A stretch of DNA of 44,912 bases from contig JAHBSH010000009.1 in assembly GCA_019639215.1 (NCBI GenBank), positions 1 through 44,912 of the forward strand, written 5' to 3'. The notes beneath the pieces were generated by a model, which made no database searches, was not told where the DNA came from, and saw nothing but the letters and a program-made list of their open reading frames with translations. Source of the stretch: Acidobacteriota bacterium. Its GTDB lineage: Bacteria > Acidobacteriota > Blastocatellia > Pyrinomonadales > Pyrinomonadaceae. This document shows positions 32,710 through 40,237 of the stretch, piece by piece. The first letter of the stretch is position 1; each line of letters starts with the position of its first letter. Made by a program: the position numbers and the translations under genes.

Positions 32710-33602
32710 TCCGACACAGCAAGTTTTAACTGCAAAAGCAGATCATCAGCCGCCCAGCGGTTTCCGGGCATCATTTTATCGACCTTTCCATCAGGGCTGA
32801 TCACGGCGGTTACGAGGTTGTGATTTATCTCTGCCTTGTTCTGTTCGTTCACAGAATATTTCAGATTAAAGAAATCGGCGACCTCGCGCGTTTCCTTTTC
32901 ACCGCCTACGGCAAGCTGCCAGATGGTGAAATCAGGTTTTGCGGGATTGCCCAGATAGCCGATCCCGTATTCGCGCAGCTTTGCCGGAGAGTCGCGTTCG
33001 GGGTCGAACGAAATGCTCAAAAGCCTGACCTTATCTTTTAACTCTTCGTCGTCATTGAGCTTTAAGGCAACATCGCTGAATTGCCGCGACATCTTTATAC
33101 AGGCGTCCGGCAGCGGACATTCGCGATAGATGAACGTGATCGCCAAAGCCTTGCCTTTGAAATCGGTGAGCTTTATCTTTTTCCCGTCCTGATTTGTAAA
33201 GCTGATCGGGGGAACATCCTTTCCGGTCGCATCCGGGACGACAGGCGGCGGAGCCGGATCGTCAGGATTAGCGGCGGCAACTATCGCCACCTTTTCCAGC
33301 CAATAAGGTTCATCGGCGGCGTTATCAACCACCAAGGTCGCCTGTATCTCAACGCCGGGTTTCAGATCCTCCCAGACCCAATCTTCTTTTACGGGAAAGC
33401 TCATTGTCATTCTCGGCATAAAACCGGGAATTTCCTCGTGGTCGATCTCCGCCTTTTTTGCAGCCCGGTCAACCGAAACCACCTTTCCGCGAAGGTCGTA
33501 ACGCTTTAGGTTTTTAGTCTCACCCGCAGTATTTTCCGCCGTCGGCTGTCCACAAGATGAAATGAATAAAACGCAAGACAATATAAAGAGCAAATAACGC
33601 AT
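32706..33602 (-). CDS. SCO-family copper chaperone fused to a CusF-like domain, lipoprotein
   Basis: A 298-residue lipoprotein (lipobox ISSC, Cys17). Residues about 35-105 resemble a CusF copper-binding fold (RGKVVSVDRAAKKAEIDHEE, PRMTMSFPV). Residues about 130-295 are an SCO1/SenC thioredoxin-like domain: ISFTNQDGKKIKLTDFKGK, TFIYRECPLPDAC and the copper-ligand histidine in INHNLVTAVI. The cysteines are spaced C-x5-C (about 162 and 168) instead of the classical C-x3-C. SCO proteins deliver copper to the CuA site of cytochrome oxidase; no oxidase gene is adjacent. Confidence 0.85.
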   Translation of the reverse strand: MRYLLFILSCVLFISSCGQPTAENTAGETKNLKRYDLRGKVVSVDRAAKKAEIDHEEIPGFMPRMTMSFPVKEDWVWEDLKPGVEIQATLVVDNAADEPYWLEKVAIVAAANPDDPAPPPVVPDATGKDVPPISFTNQDGKKIKLTDFKGKALAITFIYRECPLPDACIKMSRQFSDVALKLNDDEELKDKVRLLSISFDPERDSPAKLREYGIGYLGNPAKPDFTIWQLAVGGEKETREVADFFNLKYSVNEQNKAEINHNLVTAVISPDGKVDKMMPGNRWAADDLLLQLKLAVSE

Positions 33603-33880
33603 ATACTTACCTAAATCACTTCCTTCAACTTACCAAAACCTTCTGTTTTCCGCCAATCTCCCGCAAACCCTCTAGAAAATAAAGCACTGCAAAGAAATAG
33701 AAAGCAAATTTCGCTGGGTTTGGAAAAGACTAAGGGGCTTCGATAAATATTATTATGCTTTCTCATATCAGTGAGCGAATCCGGCAAACATCCATTTTAT
33801 TAATATTGTGAGAAACCGACTGTAATAACGCAGGCTTGACAACCTTATTGGCTATTGCAACATGTGTTAGTATTAAGGAC
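33603..33880. other. Intergenic region between SCO and the second RelE module
   Basis: About 280 nt of AT-rich sequence serving two divergent units. It holds TAGTAT (33868-33873) before the antitoxin and, on the minus strand, TTAGGT 6 nt before the SCO ATG. No gene or strong hairpin is seen. Confidence 0.5.
33868..33873 (+). promoter_or_regulatory. TAGTAT box 7 nt before the antitoxin gene
   Basis: TAGTAT ends 7 nt before the ATG at 33881. TTATTG at 33845-33850 is a possible -35 with 17-nt spacing. The AAGGA between box and ATG is too close to the ATG to act as a normal ribosome binding site. Confidence 0.45.
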
Positions 33881-34126
33881 ATGGCGACAATAACAATAGA
33901 CACCGAAACCGCAAAAATTCTTGACACAGCGATCTCGCTGCCGGTTGAGATGAGGCTTGCTATTATTGACAGGTTGCTTGAAACGGTTCAGCCAAAGCAG
34001 GATGAGATCGCAGAGATCTGGTTGAAAGTTGCCGAGCGTCGATCTGAGGAGATAAGGTCCGGCCTGGTCACACCGATTTCCGGCGAAGTCTTTCTAGAAA
34101 ACGCACGTAAAAAACTTGGATTATGA
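33881..34126 (+). CDS. Addiction-module antitoxin (PF09720-like)
   Basis: An 81-residue antitoxin related to the one at 31048. It shares the central helix AISLPVEMRLAIIDRLLETV, the EIAEIWLKVAERRSEEIRSG stretch and a C-terminal FLENARKKLGL. The frame is open back to TTG 33836, but ATG 33881 matches the family length. The stop codon overlaps the toxin ATG (ATGA). Confidence 0.87.
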   Translation: MATITIDTETAKILDTAISLPVEMRLAIIDRLLETVQPKQDEIAEIWLKVAERRSEEIRSGLVTPISGEVFLENARKKLGL

Positions 34127-34419
34127 ATTTCCTTCTTCACCCTGAGGCCGAAGATGAATTCAATGAAGCCATTGATTTTTACGATGCTTGTGAAGACGGC
34201 CTCGGAACCAGTTTCGCGGTGAATATTTTTCTTGCTATAGACCGTATTCTTGCATTTCCTTCGTCATATCCGATCGTTGGCAATAACATTCGCCGATGTT
34301 TATGCAATAAATTTCCTCACAGCATCATCTATGAGGTACATAACCAGCAAGTTATGATCCTCGCGATAGCACATCAAAGCCGTAAACCGAATTATTGGGA
34401 GGAGAGGAGAAGTAGTTGA
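34123..34419 (+). CDS. RelE/ParE-family toxin
   Basis: A 98-residue toxin-fold protein: HPEAEDEFNEAIDFYDACEDG, IRRCLCNKFPHSIIYEVH and ILAIAHQSRKPNYWEER. It is coupled to the antitoxin by a 4-nt overlap. The sequence pattern is shared with the toxin at 30758, although the two lie on opposite strands and are not identical, so they are old paralogues or separate acquisitions. Confidence 0.88.
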   Translation: MNFLLHPEAEDEFNEAIDFYDACEDGLGTSFAVNIFLAIDRILAFPSSYPIVGNNIRRCLCNKFPHSIIYEVHNQQVMILAIAHQSRKPNYWEERRSS

Positions 34420-34528
34420 CCTCTCAGATCAATGATCCTGCCTTCAAATATCCTGCAAGGTTGGACGGATGTTACCGCGTTTTTTTTCAGGATCATAGAA
34501 AAGGAGATTTGTTTAAGTACAACTATTT

Positions 34529-36946
34529 CTACTTCGCCACGTCCTCATTTTCGCCAATGAGTTCCGGCCTTAGGATCAGTTGTTCATTGTAGAACGTCGT
34601 GTAAACGCGGTAGGCGGACATTACTTTTTGGACGTAGTCCTTTGTCTGGGCGTATTGTATTTCGGCGACGAACCTTTCTGGCTGATCAGAACGCGAACGC
34701 TTCATCCAACGCTGCATATTTTCCTCGCCTCCGTTGTAGCCCGCGGCGACCGCATCGGGCTGATTGATGAATTGCCGGAACATTTGTCCGGTATATGTTG
34801 CCCCGAAGAGAATGGATGTTCCCGGATCGAAAAGATCCTGATCGGTAAAGTCGTTCAATTCAACCTGTTGTGCCATTCTGGCAGCGGTTGGAATAATGAA
34901 CTGCATCAATCCGCTTGCGGCGGCGGATGAAACGGCGTCGGGCCTAAATCTGGATTCCTGCCGCATTATCGCCAGCAAAAACCGTGGATCGACATTAGCG
35001 GCTGTTGAATAATTGATCAGGTCTTCTCGGTAAGGCGTCGGGTACAACAGTCGTATGGCATCGGCCGGCAGCAGTTCTATCTGGTGATCGGCGGCCAGGT
35101 TTTGCCAGAACGGTTCGGCATATTCTATGCCGCGATACGCACGGTCGCCCAACGTATATATCTCAGCCAGAAAACGTTTGTCAGTATTACCCGCAGCTTC
35201 ATATTCAACCGCAGCCTCATCAGCCAGCCCCGATCTGGAAAGGGTCTGTGCTTTTGCCGCATGCGGGTTTGGGTTCTGACGCCTTTGCGTATTCCTGGGC
35301 AGAGCAAGTTCTATTAAAGGCGGCCGAGTGCTTTCTGATAGATAGGAATACTGTTTGGTTTCTTTATAGGTCTTCTGAAGCTCGTTAAGCAAAAGCTGGC
35401 GGTCCTCTTCACTATCAGTTATCCGCAAGAGAGATTGTATCGCTTGTCTGCTCAAGTCAGGGTCGCTGCTTGCTTTTACCTTGTTAAGTAAAAGCTTTTT
35501 CTCAGCTGCCGCCGATCCGCTGCGTTCGCCTGATGCAATGCCGCGGAGACGTCTTGTGGCATACATTCCGTAATACGAATCACGGCCGTCCGGTATCGAC
35601 AGATATGTTTCTATTGCTTCCGGAAAACGCTGCATCATCTCCTGGCAAAGAGCCGTCAGAAACATTACTTCGTTTCTCGTTGTGCCGCCCGGAACACGTG
35701 CTCCGCCAAGGTCAGAAAGGGAATTTAGCCGTGTCAATGAATCCAAAGCCTGATCCCATTTTTCAAGGGAAAGATAGATACGGGCTTCGGTGAAAAGGGC
35801 TTGCGCTTCGCCTGTTTTTCCGCGAAAAACATCCTGAGCCAAAGCGGAACGCCGAAGGGCTTCGCTGTCAGAATTGTAGTCGCGAAGCGTATCTATCGGG
35901 TTCATGTAGGCACGGTCAAGCTGCTCATCATCAGGATACCGGTCAACGTAGGTATGGTAACGTGAGACGCCTTCGCGAGATCTGCCGCTTCTTGAGTAAG
36001 CTCCGGCAAGCTGGAGCAATCCGGGTTTTACAAGTTCATTTTCGGGATATTGCTCTATCAGTCTTTCAAACCAAAGCACGGCCTCGCTGTAAGCGTTCTC
36101 CTGAAAATGACCTCTTCCAAGCTGAAACACTGCTTCCGGTGCAGCATCTGATGAAGGATGGTCATTTACGATAGACCGGTAATGGAGCCTTGCCGAACCA
36201 AAGTCCCTGTTGAACTGATACACCCAGGCTCGTCTTTTATGCTCCAGGTCAGAAAGCGATGCTGCCGCGTCCAGTGCATCGAGTCCCCTGACAGCTTCAA
36301 GAGTCAGGCCGTCTGGCTGCTGCTTATCGCGTGTCTCTTCAATGGTTTGCTCAAATATATCTCTGGCTGCCGACGCGTTTCCATTGTAAAGCTCGGCATA
36401 TCCGAGCATAAGCCTGTCACTGCGTTTGTTTTTATCTGTAAAAGAGGCTTTTGAAAGCCGCGACATCGCCTGTGGAAGATCTTTCGCCGCTATCACTGAA
36501 AGATGATCTCTGCTGTCAAAATAGCTGTGAACCGAGCGTCTGTCAGCAGCGGAAAGTAGTATCGATTCAGGATAAAATGCCTCCAGTTCGGACAAATAGA
36601 TCCGTTCCAGCGTAAAATTCCCCGAGCCTCTTGCTATCTGCGACATCCGCCATAGAGCATGATCACCGATCAGTGACCGCCGGGCATGAACCTCGGCATA
36701 AAGTGCCATCGCCTCTGCCTGTCCGCCGGTGTCTTCCAGCATACGTGCCAGAAGATGATCCAGATCATTCGCCGTAGATTCTTCGGGGTATTTTTGGATG
36801 AAAGACCTCAGCTCATTTATGGCAGAGGGCGTGTCGTGAGCGATTTGCAGATCTCTGATCCGCCGGAAATGTTCATCAGCGGTTTCGGCAAAAACGCTTC
36901 CCGACAAAACGAACGAAAGAGCGATCATTGCCAAAACACTACGCAT
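34529..36946 (-). CDS. Soluble lytic transglycosylase with TPR repeats
   Basis: An 805-residue exported protein with a signal peptide (MIALSFVLSGSVFA). About 600 residues of TPR-like helical repeats (for example SDAAPEAVFQLGRGHFQ, LLQLAGAYSRSGRSREGV) precede a C-terminal SLT domain: LAIMRQESRFRPDAVSSAAA with the catalytic Glu at about 664, GLMQFIIPTAARMA, and AGYNGGEENMQRW. The architecture is that of Slt70-type enzymes, which cut peptidoglycan in the periplasm. ATG 36946 is chosen because it opens the signal peptide and has TATGAT 6 nt upstream; the frame extends to 37036 without a signal. Confidence 0.88.
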   Translation of the reverse strand: MRSVLAMIALSFVLSGSVFAETADEHFRRIRDLQIAHDTPSAINELRSFIQKYPEESTANDLDHLLARMLEDTGGQAEAMALYAEVHARRSLIGDHALWRMSQIARGSGNFTLERIYLSELEAFYPESILLSAADRRSVHSYFDSRDHLSVIAAKDLPQAMSRLSKASFTDKNKRSDRLMLGYAELYNGNASAARDIFEQTIEETRDKQQPDGLTLEAVRGLDALDAAASLSDLEHKRRAWVYQFNRDFGSARLHYRSIVNDHPSSDAAPEAVFQLGRGHFQENAYSEAVLWFERLIEQYPENELVKPGLLQLAGAYSRSGRSREGVSRYHTYVDRYPDDEQLDRAYMNPIDTLRDYNSDSEALRRSALAQDVFRGKTGEAQALFTEARIYLSLEKWDQALDSLTRLNSLSDLGGARVPGGTTRNEVMFLTALCQEMMQRFPEAIETYLSIPDGRDSYYGMYATRRLRGIASGERSGSAAAEKKLLLNKVKASSDPDLSRQAIQSLLRITDSEEDRQLLLNELQKTYKETKQYSYLSESTRPPLIELALPRNTQRRQNPNPHAAKAQTLSRSGLADEAAVEYEAAGNTDKRFLAEIYTLGDRAYRGIEYAEPFWQNLAADHQIELLPADAIRLLYPTPYREDLINYSTAANVDPRFLLAIMRQESRFRPDAVSSAAASGLMQFIIPTAARMAQQVELNDFTDQDLFDPGTSILFGATYTGQMFRQFINQPDAVAAGYNGGEENMQRWMKRSRSDQPERFVAEIQYAQTKDYVQKVMSAYRVYTTFYNEQLILRPELIGENEDVAK

Positions 36947-36952
36947 ATCCAA

Positions 36953-36958
36953 ATCATA
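36953..36958 (-). promoter_or_regulatory. TATGAT box 6 nt before the Slt gene
   Basis: On the minus strand TATGAT ends 6 nt before the ATG at 36946, with no ribosome binding site. It lies just past the terminator of the upstream gene. Confidence 0.45.
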
Positions 36959-36969
36959 TTCCAAAACGC

Positions 36970-37004
36970 AAAAAAAAGAGAAGTCCCGGAAACGAACTTC
37001 TCTT
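36970..37004 (-). terminator. Rho-independent terminator of the FG-GAP gene
   Basis: A perfect 9-bp stem (AAGAGAAGT / ACTTCTCTT) with an 11-nt loop is followed on the minus strand by eight T. It lies 30 nt after the stop codon of the FG-GAP gene. A second palindrome, CTTGAGCGCTCAAG (37002-37015), overlaps its upstream edge. Confidence 0.8.
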
Positions 37005-37032
37005 GAGCGCTCAAGGCGGAGTTGGGGGAATA

Positions 37033-37959
37033 TCACACAGCAACGAAACTTTGTTTGGCACGCAGCGACCCGACAGGGATATCGTCTGTACCGCCAAATT
37101 CAAATCCTATAAATTCCGGCCCTTTTGAGGCCTGTATATACCACATTCCGCGCCGATAAACGGCAAAATCAAGAGTGCCGTCGCCGTCGTAATCAGCAGG
37201 AGCGGGAATGCTGTCAACAAAACCAAAATCGAACCGTTCCTGTTCTTTTGTGTTGCTGTTTATCAGTAGCCAGTTGCCGTTGCGAAAAACAGCGATGTCG
37301 GCCTTGCCGTCACCGGTGTAATCGCCCGGAACTAAGAGGTCTTGTCCGGCAAACCCGAAAACCTCAGTAACCGTTTTGCCCGAATCGCTTTCGCGAATAT
37401 GCCATCTGTTCTCAGACGGACGAAAATAGGCGATGTCTGTCTTTCCGTCGCCGTCATAATCTTCCTGAACCGGAACATCGCCTTTTCTGCCAAAATTCAG
37501 CACAAGCGGTCGTGATCCTTTTCCCGACTTGGATGAAAGCAGTATCTTCCATTCACCTGTCGCGGGTTCCCACACGGCGATGTCTGTCGTTCCGTCACCA
37601 TCGTAATCGCCCGGAACCGGAACAGCCTCTTTACTTGTTTTCAAAGAATTTATTGATGAACGCTTTCCATCCGAGCTGCGGTTGATGAGCCAGATGCCGT
37701 CAGCAGATTGCCAAACGGCCTCGTCAACATATCCGTCGCCGTCATAATCACCGGGAACCGGAATATCAGCCGAGGAACCGATGCGAACTGCGCGAAAAGC
37801 TCCCGGTTCGCTAAAAGATCGTGAATACCACACACCCGTGTCCGGTCTGTAAAACGACACATCGGCCGCCGTGCCAAACAATGCAGCGTTCGCCGTGTTC
37901 AGCATGCCGAATGCCGTAAATACCAGTCCGAAAGCTATTGATGCTTTTGTGATGCTCAT
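37033..37959 (-). CDS. Secreted FG-GAP/VCBS repeat beta-propeller protein
   Basis: A 308-residue protein with a signal peptide (SIAFGLVFTAFGMLNTANA). It has about six repeats of a 40-50 residue unit carrying the calcium-binding motif PGDYDGDG-x-x-D-x-AV(W/F), each followed by W-(Y/H/L)-I strands. Such repeats form integrin-like beta-propellers and are very frequent in Acidobacteriota, often as C-terminal parts of larger secreted proteins. Here the propeller stands alone. The frame reaches to 38043, but ATG 37959 begins the signal sequence. Extracellular binding or adhesion is inferred. Confidence 0.85.
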   Translation of the reverse strand: MSITKASIAFGLVFTAFGMLNTANAALFGTAADVSFYRPDTGVWYSRSFSEPGAFRAVRIGSSADIPVPGDYDGDGYVDEAVWQSADGIWLINRSSDGKRSSINSLKTSKEAVPVPGDYDGDGTTDIAVWEPATGEWKILLSSKSGKGSRPLVLNFGRKGDVPVQEDYDGDGKTDIAYFRPSENRWHIRESDSGKTVTEVFGFAGQDLLVPGDYTGDGKADIAVFRNGNWLLINSNTKEQERFDFGFVDSIPAPADYDGDGTLDFAVYRRGMWYIQASKGPEFIGFEFGGTDDIPVGSLRAKQSFVAV

Positions 37960-38093
37960 TAAAAGACAGTTCAAGTTAGACTTTCTCCGTATAGACGTGG
38001 TGGGCCAGTCTTTTTTGCGTATGTTTTTTATATGCTTCCTCAAACTGACAATGACCGGGATATTCCTGTAAAATCTTAGTTTCTGTAAAACTT

Positions 38094-39011
38094 ATGTCTG
38101 CACGGATACTCTCAGGTAAAGAGATCGCACAGGCGATCAAGGATGATGTAGCGGCCGAAGTGGCAAAGATCGGGTTTAGGCCAGGCCTTGCCGTTGTCAG
38201 GGTTGGTGAAGATCCGGCATCGGCGGTCTATGTGGGCAGCAAAGTAAAGACGACCGAAGAACTTGGTATGTATTCGGAGCATCTACATTTTGCTGACGAC
38301 ATATCGCAGCAGGAACTTTTAGACGTGGTCAGCGGCCTTAATTCACGCGATGAAATAGACGGCATACTTGTTCAGCTTCCTTTGCCTAAGCATATTGATG
38401 AACGCGAAGTGCTGGAAGCGATATTGCCAGAAAAGGACGTGGACGGCTTTCACCCGATGAATGTCGGACGCCTTTCGCAGGGGCAAAAAGCACTTGTGCC
38501 GTGTACACCGGCGGGCGTGATAGAGATATTGAAACGTTCCGGAATTGACATTGCCGGTAAACATGCCGTTATCGTTGGGCGAAGCAATATTGTCGGCAAA
38601 CCGATGGCGATGCTTCTCTTGCAGGAAAATGCGACCGTCACCATCTGTCATTCGCGGACTTCCGATCTGCCGTCGATAACGCGACAAGCTGACATCCTCG
38701 TGGCGGCAATTGGCCGTGCAGGTTTCATTCGCGGCGAACATATCCGCGATGGTGCGGCTGTCATGGACGTCGGTATCAATAATGTCTCTGACACAGATCT
38801 AGCCAGCGAATTATTTTCCGAAGAAGATCTGCCGAAAAGACTTGCCGCTATCGAGAAACGCGGCTTTACGCTTGTCGGCGATGTAAATCCAAAAGAAGCG
38901 ATGGAAAAGGCCGGAGCCTTTACACCCGTTCCCGGCGGCGTCGGCCTGCTGACCGTTGCCATGCTGATGAAGAACACGGTCGAAGCAGCGAAAATGAGAA
39001 GGAAAATTTAA
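38094..39011 (+). CDS. folD: Methylenetetrahydrofolate dehydrogenase/cyclohydrolase
   Basis: A 305-residue bifunctional enzyme that converts 5,10-methylene-THF to 10-formyl-THF using NADP+. Seen: YVGSKVKTTEELGM with the catalytic Lys, VQLPLPKHID, PEKDVDGFHPMNVGRL, PCTPAGVIEIL, VGRSNIVGKPMAMLL for nucleotide binding and FTPVPGGVGLLTVAML near the end. All motifs are intact. Length is slightly above the usual 280-300 residues because of an insert near 230-260. A palindromic repeat begins right at its stop codon. Confidence 0.95.
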   Translation: MSARILSGKEIAQAIKDDVAAEVAKIGFRPGLAVVRVGEDPASAVYVGSKVKTTEELGMYSEHLHFADDISQQELLDVVSGLNSRDEIDGILVQLPLPKHIDEREVLEAILPEKDVDGFHPMNVGRLSQGQKALVPCTPAGVIEILKRSGIDIAGKHAVIVGRSNIVGKPMAMLLLQENATVTICHSRTSDLPSITRQADILVAAIGRAGFIRGEHIRDGAAVMDVGINNVSDTDLASELFSEEDLPKRLAAIEKRGFTLVGDVNPKEAMEKAGAFTPVPGGVGLLTVAMLMKNTVEAAKMRRKI

Positions 39012-39114
39012 CCGCAGAGGAGCAGAGGAGCGCAGTGTAAGGACAGAATCGTTAAACGCAGCAGCAGTTAATAGAACCAATGTTTTCTCTTGGCGCCTCT
39101 GCGTCTTTGCGGTG
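39010..39114. repeat. Intergenic palindromic repeat (CTCTGCG type)
   Basis: Left arm ACCGCAGAGGAGCAGAGG (39011-39028) and right arm CCTCTGCGTCTTTGCGGT (39096-39113) match at 15 of 18 positions when one is reversed. The arms are 67 nt apart. Sequences of this style are dispersed between genes in many environmental bacteria. Confidence 0.65.
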
Positions 39115-39125
39115 AAAAACATAGT

Positions 39126-39428
39126 ATGAACTTTGAAGAATATCAAACAGCAGCGAGCCGAACGGCTCTTTATCCTGGACGTCTTAAAAACCTTGAATAC
39201 CCGACGCTTGGGCTTGCAGGTGAAGCGGGCGAAGTTGCCAACATCGTCAAAAAGATCCAGCGCGATCACGGCGGTGTCATAACGGACGAGACCCGGGCAA
39301 AGCTCAAAGATGAGCTTGGCGATGTGCTGTGGTACATTTCAGCCTGCGCCGATGAACTCGGTATGACGCTCAGCGAGGTTGCCGAATACAACGTTGCCAA
39401 ACTGGAAAAACGGCATCTTCAGAAATAA
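39126..39428 (+). CDS. MazG-like nucleotide pyrophosphohydrolase
   Basis: A 100-residue all-alpha NTP pyrophosphohydrolase of the MazG-like type. GLAGEAGEVANIVKK supplies the first metal-binding Glu residues (ExxE type), and KDELGDVLWYISACADEL the second ELGD motif. Such enzymes hydrolyse aberrant or excess NTPs to NMP and pyrophosphate. ATG 39126 is chosen because the longer frame from 39090 is coded by the preceding repeat. The gene sits between two different palindromic repeats. Confidence 0.88.
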   Translation: MNFEEYQTAASRTALYPGRLKNLEYPTLGLAGEAGEVANIVKKIQRDHGGVITDETRAKLKDELGDVLWYISACADELGMTLSEVAEYNVAKLEKRHLQK

Positions 39429-39483
39429 CTGGCGTTGCAGAAGCCCGCTAGGGAGTCTGGGGTCGTGAGCCTGAAGAGTCGTT

Positions 39484-39576
39484 TTCTGTGTCTTGGTTCT
39501 GTGCATTCTGTGGTAAAAATATTGTAAATTCAGGAAATACCACAGAATCCACAGACAAAAAACCGAAAAACACAGA
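39484..39576. repeat. Intergenic palindromic repeat (CTGTGG type)
   Basis: Arms CTGTGCATTCTGTGGTA (39499-39515) and TACCACAGAATCCACAG (39538-39554) are inverse complements except for one base, with partial pairing continuing outward to about 39484 and 39576. The rest of 39429-39607 contains no gene. Confidence 0.65.
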
Positions 39577-39607
39577 CTAAATTCGCCTTTTCAGACATCA
39601 TATTCTT

Positions 39608-40207
39608 ATGCTCAAGGTCGGATTAACAGGCTCGATAGCCGTAGGCAAATCCTATGTTTGCGATGTGTTTCGCGAACTGGGTTGTCATGTGCTTGATGCT
39701 GACCAGACCGCGCGTGATGTCGTAGCTCCGAATACGCAGGGCCTTGCCCGTATAGTTGAGGAATTTGGGAACGAAGTGCTATTGCCTGACGGTTCTCTCG
39801 ACCGCAAAAAGCTTGGCTCCATTGTTTTCAACGACACCGCCAAGCGGCAACTGCTCAACTCTATCGTGCATCCTTTAGTAATAGAGGAGCAGAATAAATG
39901 GATAGCAGAACGCGAGGCTGACGATCCGACCGGCATCGTGATAGTTGATGCGGCTTTGATGATAGAATCAGGTGGTTATAAAAGATTTGACCGGTTGATC
40001 GTCGTCTGGTGTCACGAGGAGATCCAGCTGGAAAGGCTGATGCGGCGCGACGGCCTGGACGAAGATGCCGCCAAAACACGCATCGCCGCCCAAATGACGC
40101 AGGCCGAAAAAAAGAGATTTGCCGACCATCTTATTGACACTTCCGAAGGTTTCGATGACACACGTCGTCGCGTCAGAGAAGTTTATGTCAGGCTTGTCGG
40201 TAATTAA
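39608..40207 (+). CDS. coaE: Dephospho-CoA kinase
   Basis: A 199-residue kinase for the last step of coenzyme A synthesis. P-loop GLTGSIAVGKS (5-15; the usual GGIGSGKS is here GSIAVGKS), DADQTARDVV, a LNSIVHPLV block, VIVDAALMIESG and RMRR-like LMRRDGLDEDAAKTRIAAQM are all present. It begins TATTCTTATG, without a clear ribosome binding site. The oligopeptide-binding gene follows 30 nt downstream. Confidence 0.93.
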   Translation: MLKVGLTGSIAVGKSYVCDVFRELGCHVLDADQTARDVVAPNTQGLARIVEEFGNEVLLPDGSLDRKKLGSIVFNDTAKRQLLNSIVHPLVIEEQNKWIAEREADDPTGIVIVDAALMIESGGYKRFDRLIVVWCHEEIQLERLMRRDGLDEDAAKTRIAAQMTQAEKKRFADHLIDTSEGFDDTRRRVREVYVRLVGN

Positions 40208-40237
40208 GCGTTCATTATCATTTCTTAATCCGTTCTC

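Noticed and set aside
33836..33841. TTGACA as the -35 box of the second RelE module
   Set aside because: It is 26 nt from the TAGTAT box, too far for a sigma-70 promoter; TTATTG at 33845 has 17-nt spacing.
38044..38093. Folate riboswitch before folD
   Set aside because: The gap is too short and shows no conserved structure.
39090..39125. Longer N terminus of the MazG-like protein
   Set aside because: These 12 codons fall in the right arm of the intergenic repeat and are not expected to be coding.
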